Shown in pieces: positions 17,394-24,986 of a stretch of DNA of 64,000 nucleotides. Made by a program: the position numbers and the translations under genes. This stretch comes from Bacteroidales bacterium UBA1794. GTDB taxonomy: Bacteria; Bacteroidota; Bacteroidia; Bacteroidales; Bacteroidaceae. The stretch lies in assembly GCA_002315435.1 (NCBI GenBank), contig DCFW01000040.1, positions 69,088-133,087 of the forward strand, given 5' to 3'. The notes below the pieces were generated by a model. The model was not told the DNA's origin and did no database searches. It saw only the letters and a list, made by a program, of their open reading frames with translations. The number at the start of each line of letters is the position of its first letter. Position 1 is the first letter of the stretch.

Positions 17394-17894
17394 TTAAATC
17401 AAATTCTCCATTAAGTAAAATACTCCTTTTCTCCAATTTGCAGTTCCGACGATGTTGTAGCAAAGTCTTTTATAAAGTTGTAGGGAATATGGATTTTCAG
17501 TGAAAGCATCCAATCGAATGGCTTTAATGTTTTTGCTGCTTAAGAAAGATTCAATGTGTTGCATTGTTTTGTATCCAATGCCTTTGTTTTGCAAATTGCA
17601 GTTTACGCAAAGTCTGTGGACTACCATATAAGGATCCGTTGAGTTGTGCCATTTGCCTGATTTGTATTCTTCGTCAGTTTGCTCGTTTAAAACAAAGGCC
17701 ACGGCAATCGCGTTGTTAATGGTTCCGACATACATTTGCTTTTTGTTGATGTCTTCTTTTATGACATCTTGATTTGGATAGATTTCGTCCCATTGGTTGA
17801 TGCCGTAGTTGTCTAATTGCAAAATAGAATCATTGTATAGACTAACAATCTCTTTCAAATCATTATTGGTCGCTTTTCTAAAAGATAATATCAT
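17394..17894 (-). CDS. GNAT-family N-acetyltransferase
   Basis: A 166-residue GNAT enzyme. The N-terminal strand-helix (ILSFRKATNNDLKEIVSLYN) and the acetyl-CoA loop (VHRLCVNCNLQNKGIGYKTM, with the QxxGxG/A-like NKGIG) are clear. ENPYSLQLYKRLCYN near the C-terminus is the typical GNAT motif for the end of the domain. The acceptor is unknown. It stands alone between convergent and divergent neighbours. Confidence 0.85.
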   Translation of the reverse strand: MILSFRKATNNDLKEIVSLYNDSILQLDNYGINQWDEIYPNQDVIKEDINKKQMYVGTINNAIAVAFVLNEQTDEEYKSGKWHNSTDPYMVVHRLCVNCNLQNKGIGYKTMQHIESFLSSKNIKAIRLDAFTENPYSLQLYKRLCYNIVGTANWRKGVFYLMENLI

Positions 17895-17982
17895 ACCTAT
17901 AATAAATGATGGTTAAAGATGTACTTTGTTTACGAAACAATTAATAGTTTTGTATTCTAAGATGTAAATGTAATTCTATTTT

Positions 17983-18519
17983 ATGGAAAATTTGGAGGAA
18001 AGACTGCGAAAAAGTCTTAATAGGAAACGTATTGATTTAATCATTGATTCATTGAAAGGAGAGCCGGATTCCTTTTCGTTATTGTATTCGTTGATAGATA
18101 GTTCTGATAGTAAAATAAGTTGGAGGGCAGCATGGGTCTGTGAAAAGCTTTGTGTTAGCAGACCGGATTATTTTATTCCGCTTCAAGACAATATGATGGA
18201 TAAAGTATTGAATGAAGATACGTGCATGGGAACTCGTCGTCAATTGCTGTCTATTTTTAATTGTCTTCCAATACGTAGTCCCTTGCGAGTAGATTTCCTG
18301 AACTTTTGTTTAGATCATTGTTTTGATCCCGCGTATCCAAATGCAGTGCAATCACTTTGTCTTAAGTTATCATTTAAAATGTGCCGGACTCATAAAGATT
18401 TACTATCGGAGTTTAAATCGATTCTTGAAAATACTGATCTGGAATTGTTCGCTTCTTCAGTAAAAGCAGTTGCAAAGAATACAAGGAAAGCTATTCCCAA
18501 AATAAAGTTCATCGATTAA
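17983..18519 (+). CDS. HEAT-like repeat protein (178 aa)
   Basis: A 178-residue all-helical protein with repeated helix pairs (SLIDSSDSKISWRAAWVCEK, then TRRQLLSIFNCLP) that resemble HEAT or ARM repeats, so protein binding is likely. No catalytic motif is visible. A TAGTTTTG box at 17945-17952 fits the -7 consensus and would place transcription start about 25 bp before the ATG. I cannot assign a partner. Confidence 0.65.
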   Translation: MENLEERLRKSLNRKRIDLIIDSLKGEPDSFSLLYSLIDSSDSKISWRAAWVCEKLCVSRPDYFIPLQDNMMDKVLNEDTCMGTRRQLLSIFNCLPIRSPLRVDFLNFCLDHCFDPAYPNAVQSLCLKLSFKMCRTHKDLLSEFKSILENTDLELFASSVKAVAKNTRKAIPKIKFID

Positions 18520-18619
18520 TAAATGTGTATACCGGTATTATATGTATGGTTCACCGAAGAGCTATTGTTATAACGTACCTTATACTATTACATTTGTGTA
18601 CGAAATAAATAAAAAAGTT

Positions 18620-18787
18620 ATGAAGATGAAAGATCAAGATTCCATGAATTTAGTATGGAAAAGATTAGCTATTTTGATAGGTGTGTCATATCTTCTGTTC
18701 AATATTTGTGTTATATTGTCTAATGCAAATTCGATGCCTGCAATATGGCGACTTGTGAATGTAAGAAGTTTGATGCATTTCATGTAA
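18620..18787 (+). pseudogene. Short LiaF-like membrane protein, probable remnant
   Basis: A start at 18620 (MKMKDQDSMNLVWKRLAILI) is preferred to the frame opening at 18542, whose first residues look like untranslated leader. The product is 55 residues. Its core LVWKRLAILIGVSYLLFNICV parallels FWGGLIVLIGICYLLFNIGV in the LiaF-like gene 125 bp downstream, and both are preceded by similar start regions. It lacks the later membrane segments and the whole soluble domain. It is probably a degenerate tandem copy, although a short functional peptide is not excluded. Confidence 0.55.
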
Positions 18788-18856
18788 CTTGCTATAATCA
18801 ATGGTTGTGCTGAATCTACTTTACCGGTAAGGTTCTATGCATTCACCGATTTATAG

Positions 18857-18887
18857 TTGTATTATGCATTTGAGTTATTTATCTTTG
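18857..18887 (+). promoter_or_regulatory. Promoter of the LiaF-like/LytTR operon
   Basis: TTG at 18857-18859, a 20-bp spacer, and TATCTTTG at 18880-18887 match the Bacteroides -33/-7 consensus. The ATG of the LiaF-like gene is 25 bp downstream. Confidence 0.7.
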
Positions 18888-18911
18888 TACATATAATTAA
18901 TAAAAATAAGA

Positions 18912-19676
18912 ATGGAGAATCGATTATTACGTAAGCTCTTTTGGGGCGGATTAATTGTTTTGATAGGCATATGCTATCTATTATTTAATATAGGTGTTTT
19001 GCCTGTAGCATGGAAGCCCATTGTACTTTCATGGGAAATGTTATTGATTGTTTTGGGATGTGGATGGATCATTGCTCGTCATTACTTTTGGGGAGCAGCG
19101 GTTGCAGCCGTTGGTGCGATTTCTTTATTGCCTCAATTATCCGTAGTAATGGGGTTCAAGTATTCCGAAGAGATGTTTAATGCTATTTTGTGGCCGGTGA
19201 TTATCATCTTGGTAGGAATATTGGTTATCAGTCATTCATTCTTTCCTCATCACCATCATTGCCACCACCATCATCATCATAACAAACATTGGGATGATTT
19301 CATGGATATGCACCAACAGTACAATCATGAAACTTATGGTGCTGATGGGAGAATAAAATATGATTATGTGCTGAATGGTACTGAGGAGATCTTCTTGGGT
19401 ACAGAGTTTCGTGGAGGCGAAATAAACACAGTTCTTGGTGGAGTGAAATTAGATTTACGTAGAACTTCTTTGGCAGAAGGAGATGTTGTCTTGAATTTAA
19501 AAGGAGTTTGTGGCGGAGTGACTTTATTTATTCCAAAGGATTGGCCTGTTGAACTTCATACACATTCTGTTTTGAGTGGATTTGAAGATAAACGTGGAAC
19601 GAATGGTGTCTACGTTGACAGAAAGCTTATCATTATTGTAGATACGGTTTTGTCAGGAGGCGAAATCAGATGTTAA
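18912..19676 (+). CDS. LiaF-like membrane protein with histidine tract
   Basis: A 254-residue protein. Residues 10-110 hold about four membrane segments of the LiaI/LiaF (DUF5668) type. Residues 160-254 form a soluble beta domain like the LiaF C-terminus (EEIFLGTEFRGGEINTVLGG, VCGGVTLFIPKDWPVELH). Between them lies a dense His tract (113-126, HHHHCHHHHHHNKH), which could bind Ni, Zn, Cu or Co. LiaF in Firmicutes restrains a cell-envelope stress system. Here the gene overlaps a LytTR regulator by 7 bp, so it may act as its membrane partner. Confidence 0.75.
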   Translation: MENRLLRKLFWGGLIVLIGICYLLFNIGVLPVAWKPIVLSWEMLLIVLGCGWIIARHYFWGAAVAAVGAISLLPQLSVVMGFKYSEEMFNAILWPVIIILVGILVISHSFFPHHHHCHHHHHHNKHWDDFMDMHQQYNHETYGADGRIKYDYVLNGTEEIFLGTEFRGGEINTVLGGVKLDLRRTSLAEGDVVLNLKGVCGGVTLFIPKDWPVELHTHSVLSGFEDKRGTNGVYVDRKLIIIVDTVLSGGEIRC

Positions 19677-20467
19677 GCAGTCCGATCATAGCAGATGTAT
19701 ATATTCGGCGAAGTACTATCTTTTTATGTGTTTTGATAGGAATGGCTTATAGTTTCTCTTTCGGCCTGTCAGAACATGCGGATGTCGCAAGTATGTTTAT
19801 TGACGGATTAGGATCGACTGTGATTTTCTTTATTGAATCGGTATTATTGTGGAATATCTTTACTTATAGCCTTCCTAGAGATGCTACCGCTTATCAATCA
19901 TTCATCTTTTATATACTGTATTGCGTGGTTGGAGTGATAGTGGCTGTTGGGGTAGAACTGTTATTGATCTATTTGTTTTTTAGAGTGGAGTTTAGCTCTT
20001 TTGGATATACACTGCCGGCAAGAGTTTTATGTTTGATTTTCTTGTATTGCGTATATTGTTCTTATTATCAAAAGAATAAACCGGAGGAAGACTTGGATGA
20101 TGAATCGGATATCGTACAAGAAGAAACGAAACCTGAAAATATAATAGAACGAATAACAGTAAGAGTAGGACAAAAGATAAAAGTGATACCTGTTGAAGAT
20201 TTAATATGCATTAAAGCTGAAGATGACTATGTATCTTTAGTTACGGCAGAAGGACATTGGTTGAAGGATGAAACCATGAAGTCCTATGAAGCCCAACTTC
20301 CGCCTGATAAATTTGTTAGGGTACACAGGTCATATATTGTGAACATAAGTAAGATATCAAAGATAGAGCGATATGGACAGAAACAATTGTTGCAGCTTAC
20401 TTCCGGTGAATGTCTGCGCATAAGTGTCAACGGTTATAAAGTCTTACGTGAGAAATTAAACTTGTAA
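19670..20467 (+). CDS. Membrane-anchored LytTR regulator
   Basis: A 265-residue protein with four predicted membrane segments (about 15-35, 50-70, 80-105 and 115-135), a charged linker (PEEDLDDESDIVQEETKPE), and a C-terminal LytTR DNA-binding domain (about 158-265, with EDLICIKAEDDYVSL and FVRVHRSYIVNISKI). There is no receiver domain or kinase, so it is a one-component membrane regulator. The start codon overlaps the end of the LiaF-like gene (19670-19676), which implies that the two proteins work together at the membrane. Confidence 0.82.
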   Translation: MLSSPIIADVYIRRSTIFLCVLIGMAYSFSFGLSEHADVASMFIDGLGSTVIFFIESVLLWNIFTYSLPRDATAYQSFIFYILYCVVGVIVAVGVELLLIYLFFRVEFSSFGYTLPARVLCLIFLYCVYCSYYQKNKPEEDLDDESDIVQEETKPENIIERITVRVGQKIKVIPVEDLICIKAEDDYVSLVTAEGHWLKDETMKSYEAQLPPDKFVRVHRSYIVNISKISKIERYGQKQLLQLTSGECLRISVNGYKVLREKLNL

Positions 20468-20489
20468 TGTCTCTGAGATTTATAAAATA

Positions 20490-21773
20490 ATGAAAGAAGA
20501 AAATAGAAGGTATAAAGTTGAATTCTTGGATATGGTTCAATTGATGTTTGGTACATTTAAATATAACGATCATCAACTTCATTTTGTGGTAGATTTTGAT
20601 ACTCATATCAATGAAAAGATCTTTAAAACAGCTATGGACTTGTCTGCACGAATAATGCCAATAATTAAATGTCAATATGTAAAAGCTTTCCCGACTCCCT
20701 ATTGGAAACGGTGTGATTTGTCTGCAGAAGATCTAGTTACAGTAATAATGACTGATCGGATAGAAGAAGAAAAGCCGAAATATATTGTTCAAAAGACGAA
20801 TGAAGAAAAAGGGCCACAAATAAAAGCAACAATCTTAAGAAGTAAATCATGCGATTCTCTTTGTATCACGATGAATCATATGCTTTGTGATGCCGCAGGA
20901 TTCAAACAATATCTATACGAAATGAGCGACATTTACTCCCATCTTGAAAAAGATCCAACATATATGCCTCCTGCTTTAGAACGATCTCGAAGCATGTCTC
21001 AGGTTTTTAAACACATTTCTCTTTGGGATAAGATGAAGATATTCTATTCAGTCATAACGAAAAAGGAAAAGAAAGATGATCTCTCTTTTTCTTTTGAAGG
21101 GGATGAAGACAGACCTTTTATCATCACACATTCTCTCTCTCAAAATAGGTTTTTACAAATCAAGGAATATGTAAATGAGGAGCAAGCTACTATAAATGAT
21201 GCCCTGTTTGCCGCCTTTATAAGAGCTATTCAGAAGAAGTTTCACAAAAACGCAATAACGTTGCCTTGTCCGGTAGACTTACGGAAATATATTCCCAATA
21301 AAGGGAATGAAGGTATATGCAACCTCGTTTCTTTTATTACTTGTGATATTAGCGAAATAGGGAGTACTTATAAGGAAACTCTTGATAAGGTAAGAAAAAC
21401 GATGAATAAACAAAAAAGAGAGTTTACCTGTCTAGGCGGGGTCATGGCCGGACATTTGTTATATGAATTATTTCCTTATCCAATGGCTAAGAAGATAATA
21501 ATGAAATCGTTTAGCAATCCGCCACTTTCGCTTACTAACATAGGTATTATTGACCATAACAAACTTCAATTTGAAGGAGTGAACGCCACCTCTTCTTATA
21601 TGACAGGTTCCATTAAATATAAACCCTATTTCCAAATAGGAGTAACTACATTTAAGCAATGCATGACTTTGACCGTGAATTTCCATGGTACGCCTAATGA
21701 CGAACAAGAGATAAAGGATTTTCTACAACTCATGGATGAAGAATTACCAGGAACAACTTTTAGCAAAAAATAG
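20490..21773 (+). CDS. Condensation-type HxxxD acyltransferase
   Basis: A 427-residue protein with the fold pattern of condensation-domain and PapA/alcohol-acyltransferase enzymes. The catalytic HxxxD is His130-Met-Leu-Cys-Asp134 (in MNHMLCDAAGF). A second conserved region, LPCPVDLRKYIP, fits the DFGWG-equivalent area, although the exact motif is not present. It would transfer an acyl group from a thioester to an alcohol or amine. No peptide synthetase or carrier protein is nearby. It starts 22 bp after the LytTR gene and could be part of that operon, perhaps acting on an envelope lipid. Confidence 0.7.
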   Translation: MKEENRRYKVEFLDMVQLMFGTFKYNDHQLHFVVDFDTHINEKIFKTAMDLSARIMPIIKCQYVKAFPTPYWKRCDLSAEDLVTVIMTDRIEEEKPKYIVQKTNEEKGPQIKATILRSKSCDSLCITMNHMLCDAAGFKQYLYEMSDIYSHLEKDPTYMPPALERSRSMSQVFKHISLWDKMKIFYSVITKKEKKDDLSFSFEGDEDRPFIITHSLSQNRFLQIKEYVNEEQATINDALFAAFIRAIQKKFHKNAITLPCPVDLRKYIPNKGNEGICNLVSFITCDISEIGSTYKETLDKVRKTMNKQKREFTCLGGVMAGHLLYELFPYPMAKKIIMKSFSNPPLSLTNIGIIDHNKLQFEGVNATSSYMTGSIKYKPYFQIGVTTFKQCMTLTVNFHGTPNDEQEIKDFLQLMDEELPGTTFSKK

Positions 21774-21863
21774 TCATTCAAGTTGAGAACTATTGTATAT
21801 ATGCTGTGTTATAGATAAAGAGAGCATTGAATAAATACAAAGCTTTGTAACTTAAGAAAATGA

Positions 21864-22403
21864 ATGAATATGAAGAAAGTACTTTTTATACTATCGCTTC
21901 TGTTGTGCCAAATCATTGTGGCTCAAGAAAAGACATTATACGATTTCACGGTCAAAGATATTGACGGCAAAGAGTTTAATATGTCGCAACTAAAAGGCAA
22001 GAAGGTTTTGATTGTGAATGTCGCTTCCAAATGTGGGTTTACACCACAGTACAAGGAATTGGAGTCACTGTACCAGGAATATAAAGACAAAAACTTTATT
22101 ATCATCGGTTTCCCTGCAAACAATTTCTTACATCAAGAGCCCGGAACAAATGATCAAATAAAAGCCTTTTGTACATTGAATTATGGAGTATCCTTTCCGA
22201 TGATGAGTAAAATATCCGTCAAGGGAAAAGACATCGCTCCTATTTATAAATGGCTTACAATGAAGTCTGAGAATGGGAAGTTTGATGCACCTGTTAAGTG
22301 GAACTTTCAAAAGTTCATGATTGATGAAGAAGGACGGTTGGTAGATTTTGTTCCAACCAGACAATCTCCTCGGTGTGACAAGATTATTAATTGGCTGAAA
22401 TAA
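21864..22403 (+). CDS. Exported glutathione-peroxidase-family protein
   Basis: A 179-residue thiol peroxidase with an N-terminal signal peptide (1-20, ending IIVAQ), so it acts in the periplasm or is anchored to the envelope. The catalytic set is intact: Cys57 in VASKCGFT, Gln91 in LHQEPG, and Trp146-Asn147 in KWNFQKF. It is a Cys enzyme, not a selenoenzyme. Bacterial members usually use thioredoxin, not glutathione. FCTLNYGVSFP supplies Cys103, which may act as the resolving Cys. It reduces hydrogen or lipid peroxides and is closed by a strong terminator at 22427. Confidence 0.88.
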   Translation: MNMKKVLFILSLLLCQIIVAQEKTLYDFTVKDIDGKEFNMSQLKGKKVLIVNVASKCGFTPQYKELESLYQEYKDKNFIIIGFPANNFLHQEPGTNDQIKAFCTLNYGVSFPMMSKISVKGKDIAPIYKWLTMKSENGKFDAPVKWNFQKFMIDEEGRLVDFVPTRQSPRCDKIINWLK

Positions 22404-22426
22404 AATTGTATTACAATAAATTGCGG

Positions 22427-22468
22427 TACGGTACAGAATAAGATCATTTATTTTGTACCGTATTTTTT
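22427..22468 (+). terminator. Intrinsic terminator
   Basis: TACGGTACA (22427-22435) pairs with TGTACCGTA (22454-22462), the inner bases extend the stem, and a T-run follows. It stands 24 bp after the peroxidase stop. Confidence 0.85.
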
Positions 22469-22531
22469 CTTTTCAAATTCTAAGAAATATTTTGTAAGTT
22501 TGTACGCAGATCAAACGAAAAAGCTACGAAG

Positions 22532-23227
22532 ATGAATATAATTGTATCAGAAGAAATTAAGACAGTTTGTCCTTTATTTGTGGGTGCAGCCGTGTTGGCA
22601 GATGTAAAAAACGCTCCTTATAATGAGGACCTTTGGAAAGAAATAAACGGATGGGCAGAGACTTACAAAGCTCAATATACAACAGAAACCATCAAACAAA
22701 TATCAGCCATTAAAGCTACTCGTGATGTATATCGTGCTTGTGGAAAAGATCCCAGCAGATATAGACCGGCTTCGGAGGCTCTCATTCGTCGATTGCTACG
22801 AGGTATGGATCTTTACAAAATAGATGTGCTGGTTGACTTGATCAATTTGGCGAGCATTGCATACGGATATAGCATCGGAGGCTTTGATGCGAACAAGATC
22901 GTAGGCGACACGCTCACTCTAGGAGTAGGAAAAGACGGGGAACCTTACGAAGGAATTGGACGTGGAATCATTAACATTCATGGGTTACCTGTTTATCGCG
23001 ATAGTGTAGGCGGTGTAGGCACTCCGACGAGTGATAATGAAAGAACAAAGATGGATCTCTCAACCACTAAGATTCTTGCTGTTGTCAACGGCTATGATGG
23101 TGACAAAAAAAATGTGTTGGCAAATGCTTCTTACATTCAAGAGCTCTTGCGCAAATACACAGGATCAGACGGTGGGGAGATTATTCTTTTTCATAGTCAT
23201 ACACCAACTTTGATATCTGGGCAATGA
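22532..23227 (+). CDS. Stand-alone B3/B4 domain protein
   Basis: A 231-residue protein that matches the B3/B4 domain of phenylalanyl-tRNA synthetase beta without any synthetase core. Recognisable parts are IKATRDVYRACGKDPSRYRP, DLINLASIAYGYSIGGFD and GYDGDKKNVLANASYI. The same fold in PheT edits misacylated Tyr-tRNA(Phe), so a free-standing hydrolase or aminoacyl-binding role is possible but untested for this family. TAAGTTTG at 22495-22502 is a likely -7 box. Its last 47 bp overlap the 3' end of the convergent beta-lactamase gene. Confidence 0.8.
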   Translation: MNIIVSEEIKTVCPLFVGAAVLADVKNAPYNEDLWKEINGWAETYKAQYTTETIKQISAIKATRDVYRACGKDPSRYRPASEALIRRLLRGMDLYKIDVLVDLINLASIAYGYSIGGFDANKIVGDTLTLGVGKDGEPYEGIGRGIINIHGLPVYRDSVGGVGTPTSDNERTKMDLSTTKILAVVNGYDGDKKNVLANASYIQELLRKYTGSDGGEIILFHSHTPTLISGQ

Positions 23228-24071
23228 TCTGAGCATTTGTTTGATCATCTTCTTTGGAGTCTTTAACAAATACGGCGATGACGTAGAATCTCCCATTAGG
23301 AAGATAAACAAAACCAAGGTCGTTGTCACCCGCTTTTAGTCCGGATTCATCTCTTGCAGCACTACCTGTTTTATGACCAACTATAATATCGTTAGGTAAC
23401 AAGCCTTTTATTTTGTCGGTTCCGGTGGTTGTCTCTTTCATGATCTTTAGCAAATAGTCTTTGTATGAATCATCAAATAACTTGTTTAGGAGGAAGGATC
23501 TTAGAACCTGAGCTGTAGCCAACGGAGTGGACCAATTCTTATATAAGCATTGAGGATTGTCGTACATGTTTTGCTCGTTTACTTTGATAGCTATGTCTTT
23601 GAATCCTAACTTGTGAATGTAGTTATCCACCACTTGCGGACCGCCTACGTAGCGAAATAATATATCACATGCATTATTATCACTATATGAGATGCTATAT
23701 TTAAGTACATCTTTGATTGGCAAGGAGAAACTTTTCTTATTGCCGTATTTTTGATACATGGGACTATATGTCTTGGGGAATAAATCACTTGGGCGGATTA
23801 ATATTTCCGTATCAAGTGAAGTCTTCTTTTTATTCATTTTATTTAAGAGAGCCAATGCTTCATGAAACTTCATGACACTCATCATTGGGTAATGTATCCG
23901 GTTGTTGACTGTAACCGTGTCACCTTGTTGATTGATGACACATACACCCACTTGAGCTTTCTTACCTTTTATTACAGCCTCAATCTGTGATCTTAATGTG
24001 GTTTGCGCTTGGCACAACACCGGAAGCGCAAAGAAAAGAGAGGATACGATGTATTTATTTAAACGATTCAT
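23181..24071 (-). CDS. Class A beta-lactamase, CblA/CfxA/CepA-like
   Basis: The start at 24071 (MNRLNKYIVSS) gives a 296-residue preprotein with a signal peptide ending LCQAQ. The longer frame from 24164 would overlap the upstream gene and has no signal. All class A motifs are present: Ser65-Val-Met-Lys68, Ser130-Asp-Asn132, Glu166 in NEQNMYDN, and Lys234-Thr-Gly236. The C-terminal part (GDNDLGFVYLPNGRFYVIAV) resembles the Bacteroides A2 group. It would hydrolyse penicillins and cephalosporins in the periplasm. CAAAGATA at 24094-24101 is a -7 box on this strand. No mobile element flanks it, so it looks like a native gene. Confidence 0.9.
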   Translation of the reverse strand: MNRLNKYIVSSLFFALPVLCQAQTTLRSQIEAVIKGKKAQVGVCVINQQGDTVTVNNRIHYPMMSVMKFHEALALLNKMNKKKTSLDTEILIRPSDLFPKTYSPMYQKYGNKKSFSLPIKDVLKYSISYSDNNACDILFRYVGGPQVVDNYIHKLGFKDIAIKVNEQNMYDNPQCLYKNWSTPLATAQVLRSFLLNKLFDDSYKDYLLKIMKETTTGTDKIKGLLPNDIIVGHKTGSAARDESGLKAGDNDLGFVYLPNGRFYVIAVFVKDSKEDDQTNAQIIAQISKLVYDYEKE

Positions 24072-24124
24072 TGTCTTTATTCTTTTTACGTTGCAAAGAT
24101 AAAAAGTATAATTGAAAGGCGCTT

Positions 24125-24874
24125 TTATTTGTAGACCTTTGCTCTTTCCCAACCAAGAATACACGCTTTCTTAGGAGTTCCCCAATAGTAATTCCCTAGA
24201 ATCCCCTCGCTGCGTACTACACGGTGACATGGAACGATAATAGCAATCGGGTTCTGTCCCACAGCAGTAGCAACAGCTCTTACAGCCTTCTCGTTATGGA
24301 TGATACGTGCCACACTGCCGTATGTGGTGACGTGACCAAAAGGAATGAGTAATAAAGCTTGCCACACTTTAATTTGCAATTCAGATCCTCGCATGTGGAT
24401 ATCCGGCAGTTTGTTCTCGCTTGAGAATAAATTGTCAACGACTATCTTAGCCGCTTTATCATCACGAGTCAGATGTGACGGTTGCCATTGATCAACAACT
24501 CTTTTCAGGGCTTTGTCATGATCCTCATTGGAAAAAGAGAAGCAGCATACACCTTGGTGAGTACTGCCAACAATAATTTCACCAAAGGGAGATTGTGCAA
24601 ACCCATAAGTGATCTCACCGGTTTCAAATGCTTGTCTTCCTTTTTTTATCAGTTCAGTATATATTCTAATGTGAGGCAATGTCTCTTTTATAGTAAAGTT
24701 CTCTGAATCGTGTTTCAATGAGTTCACATCCAAAAGACTCATGAATTGTGTGAGATCGATACCAGCCCATTCCTTGAAGCTGGTGCTGATTCGAGGAGAT
24801 TGATTCGGATAAAGTTTTTCTTTGTCGTTTAAAGACATTTCTACCGCAGTTTCTATTTGTTGGTATTTATTCAT
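24125..24874 (-). CDS. Ada-like O6-methylguanine-DNA methyltransferase
   Basis: A 249-residue protein. The C-terminal domain has the suicide-acceptor motif PCHRV (215-219, Cys216) preceded by FGHVTTYGSVAR, as in Ogt/Ada. The N-terminal 80 residues look like a truncated AraC-type helix-turn-helix (SPRISTSFKEWAGIDLTQFM), so it is the reduced Ada form without the zinc methylphosphotriester domain. It moves methyl groups from O6-guanine onto itself. The gene ends 54 bp before the beta-lactamase start on the same strand. CAAATTTA at 24899-24906 may be its -7 box. Confidence 0.85.
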   Translation of the reverse strand: MNKYQQIETAVEMSLNDKEKLYPNQSPRISTSFKEWAGIDLTQFMSLLDVNSLKHDSENFTIKETLPHIRIYTELIKKGRQAFETGEITYGFAQSPFGEIIVGSTHQGVCCFSFSNEDHDKALKRVVDQWQPSHLTRDDKAAKIVVDNLFSSENKLPDIHMRGSELQIKVWQALLLIPFGHVTTYGSVARIIHNEKAVRAVATAVGQNPIAIIVPCHRVVRSEGILGNYYWGTPKKACILGWERAKVYK

Positions 24875-24933
24875 AATCTGAACGCATTTAATGGGTTACA
24901 AATTTAATAAAAAACATGAATACAATATAATCA

Positions 24934-24965
24934 TTTGCCCTGTTTTGTTTTATTGCGTACATTTG
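24934..24965 (+). promoter_or_regulatory. Promoter of the purine permease gene
   Basis: TTTG at 24934-24937, a 20-bp spacer and TACATTTG at 24958-24965 fit the Bacteroides consensus. The ATG at 24987 is 21 bp downstream. Confidence 0.7.
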
Positions 24966-24986
24966 CACGCGTAAAATATTGTTTGT

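Noticed and set aside
19252..19290. The His-rich tract as a cloning tag or artefact
   Set aside because: It lies in the middle of a native frame, includes Cys, Asn and Lys, uses mixed codons, and sits between two recognised domains.
21864..22403. Loss of the catalytic Gln in the peroxidase because of the FPANNF sequence
   Set aside because: The catalytic Gln corresponds to the one in LHQEPG (residue 91), which is present. The difference is at a neighbouring, non-catalytic position.
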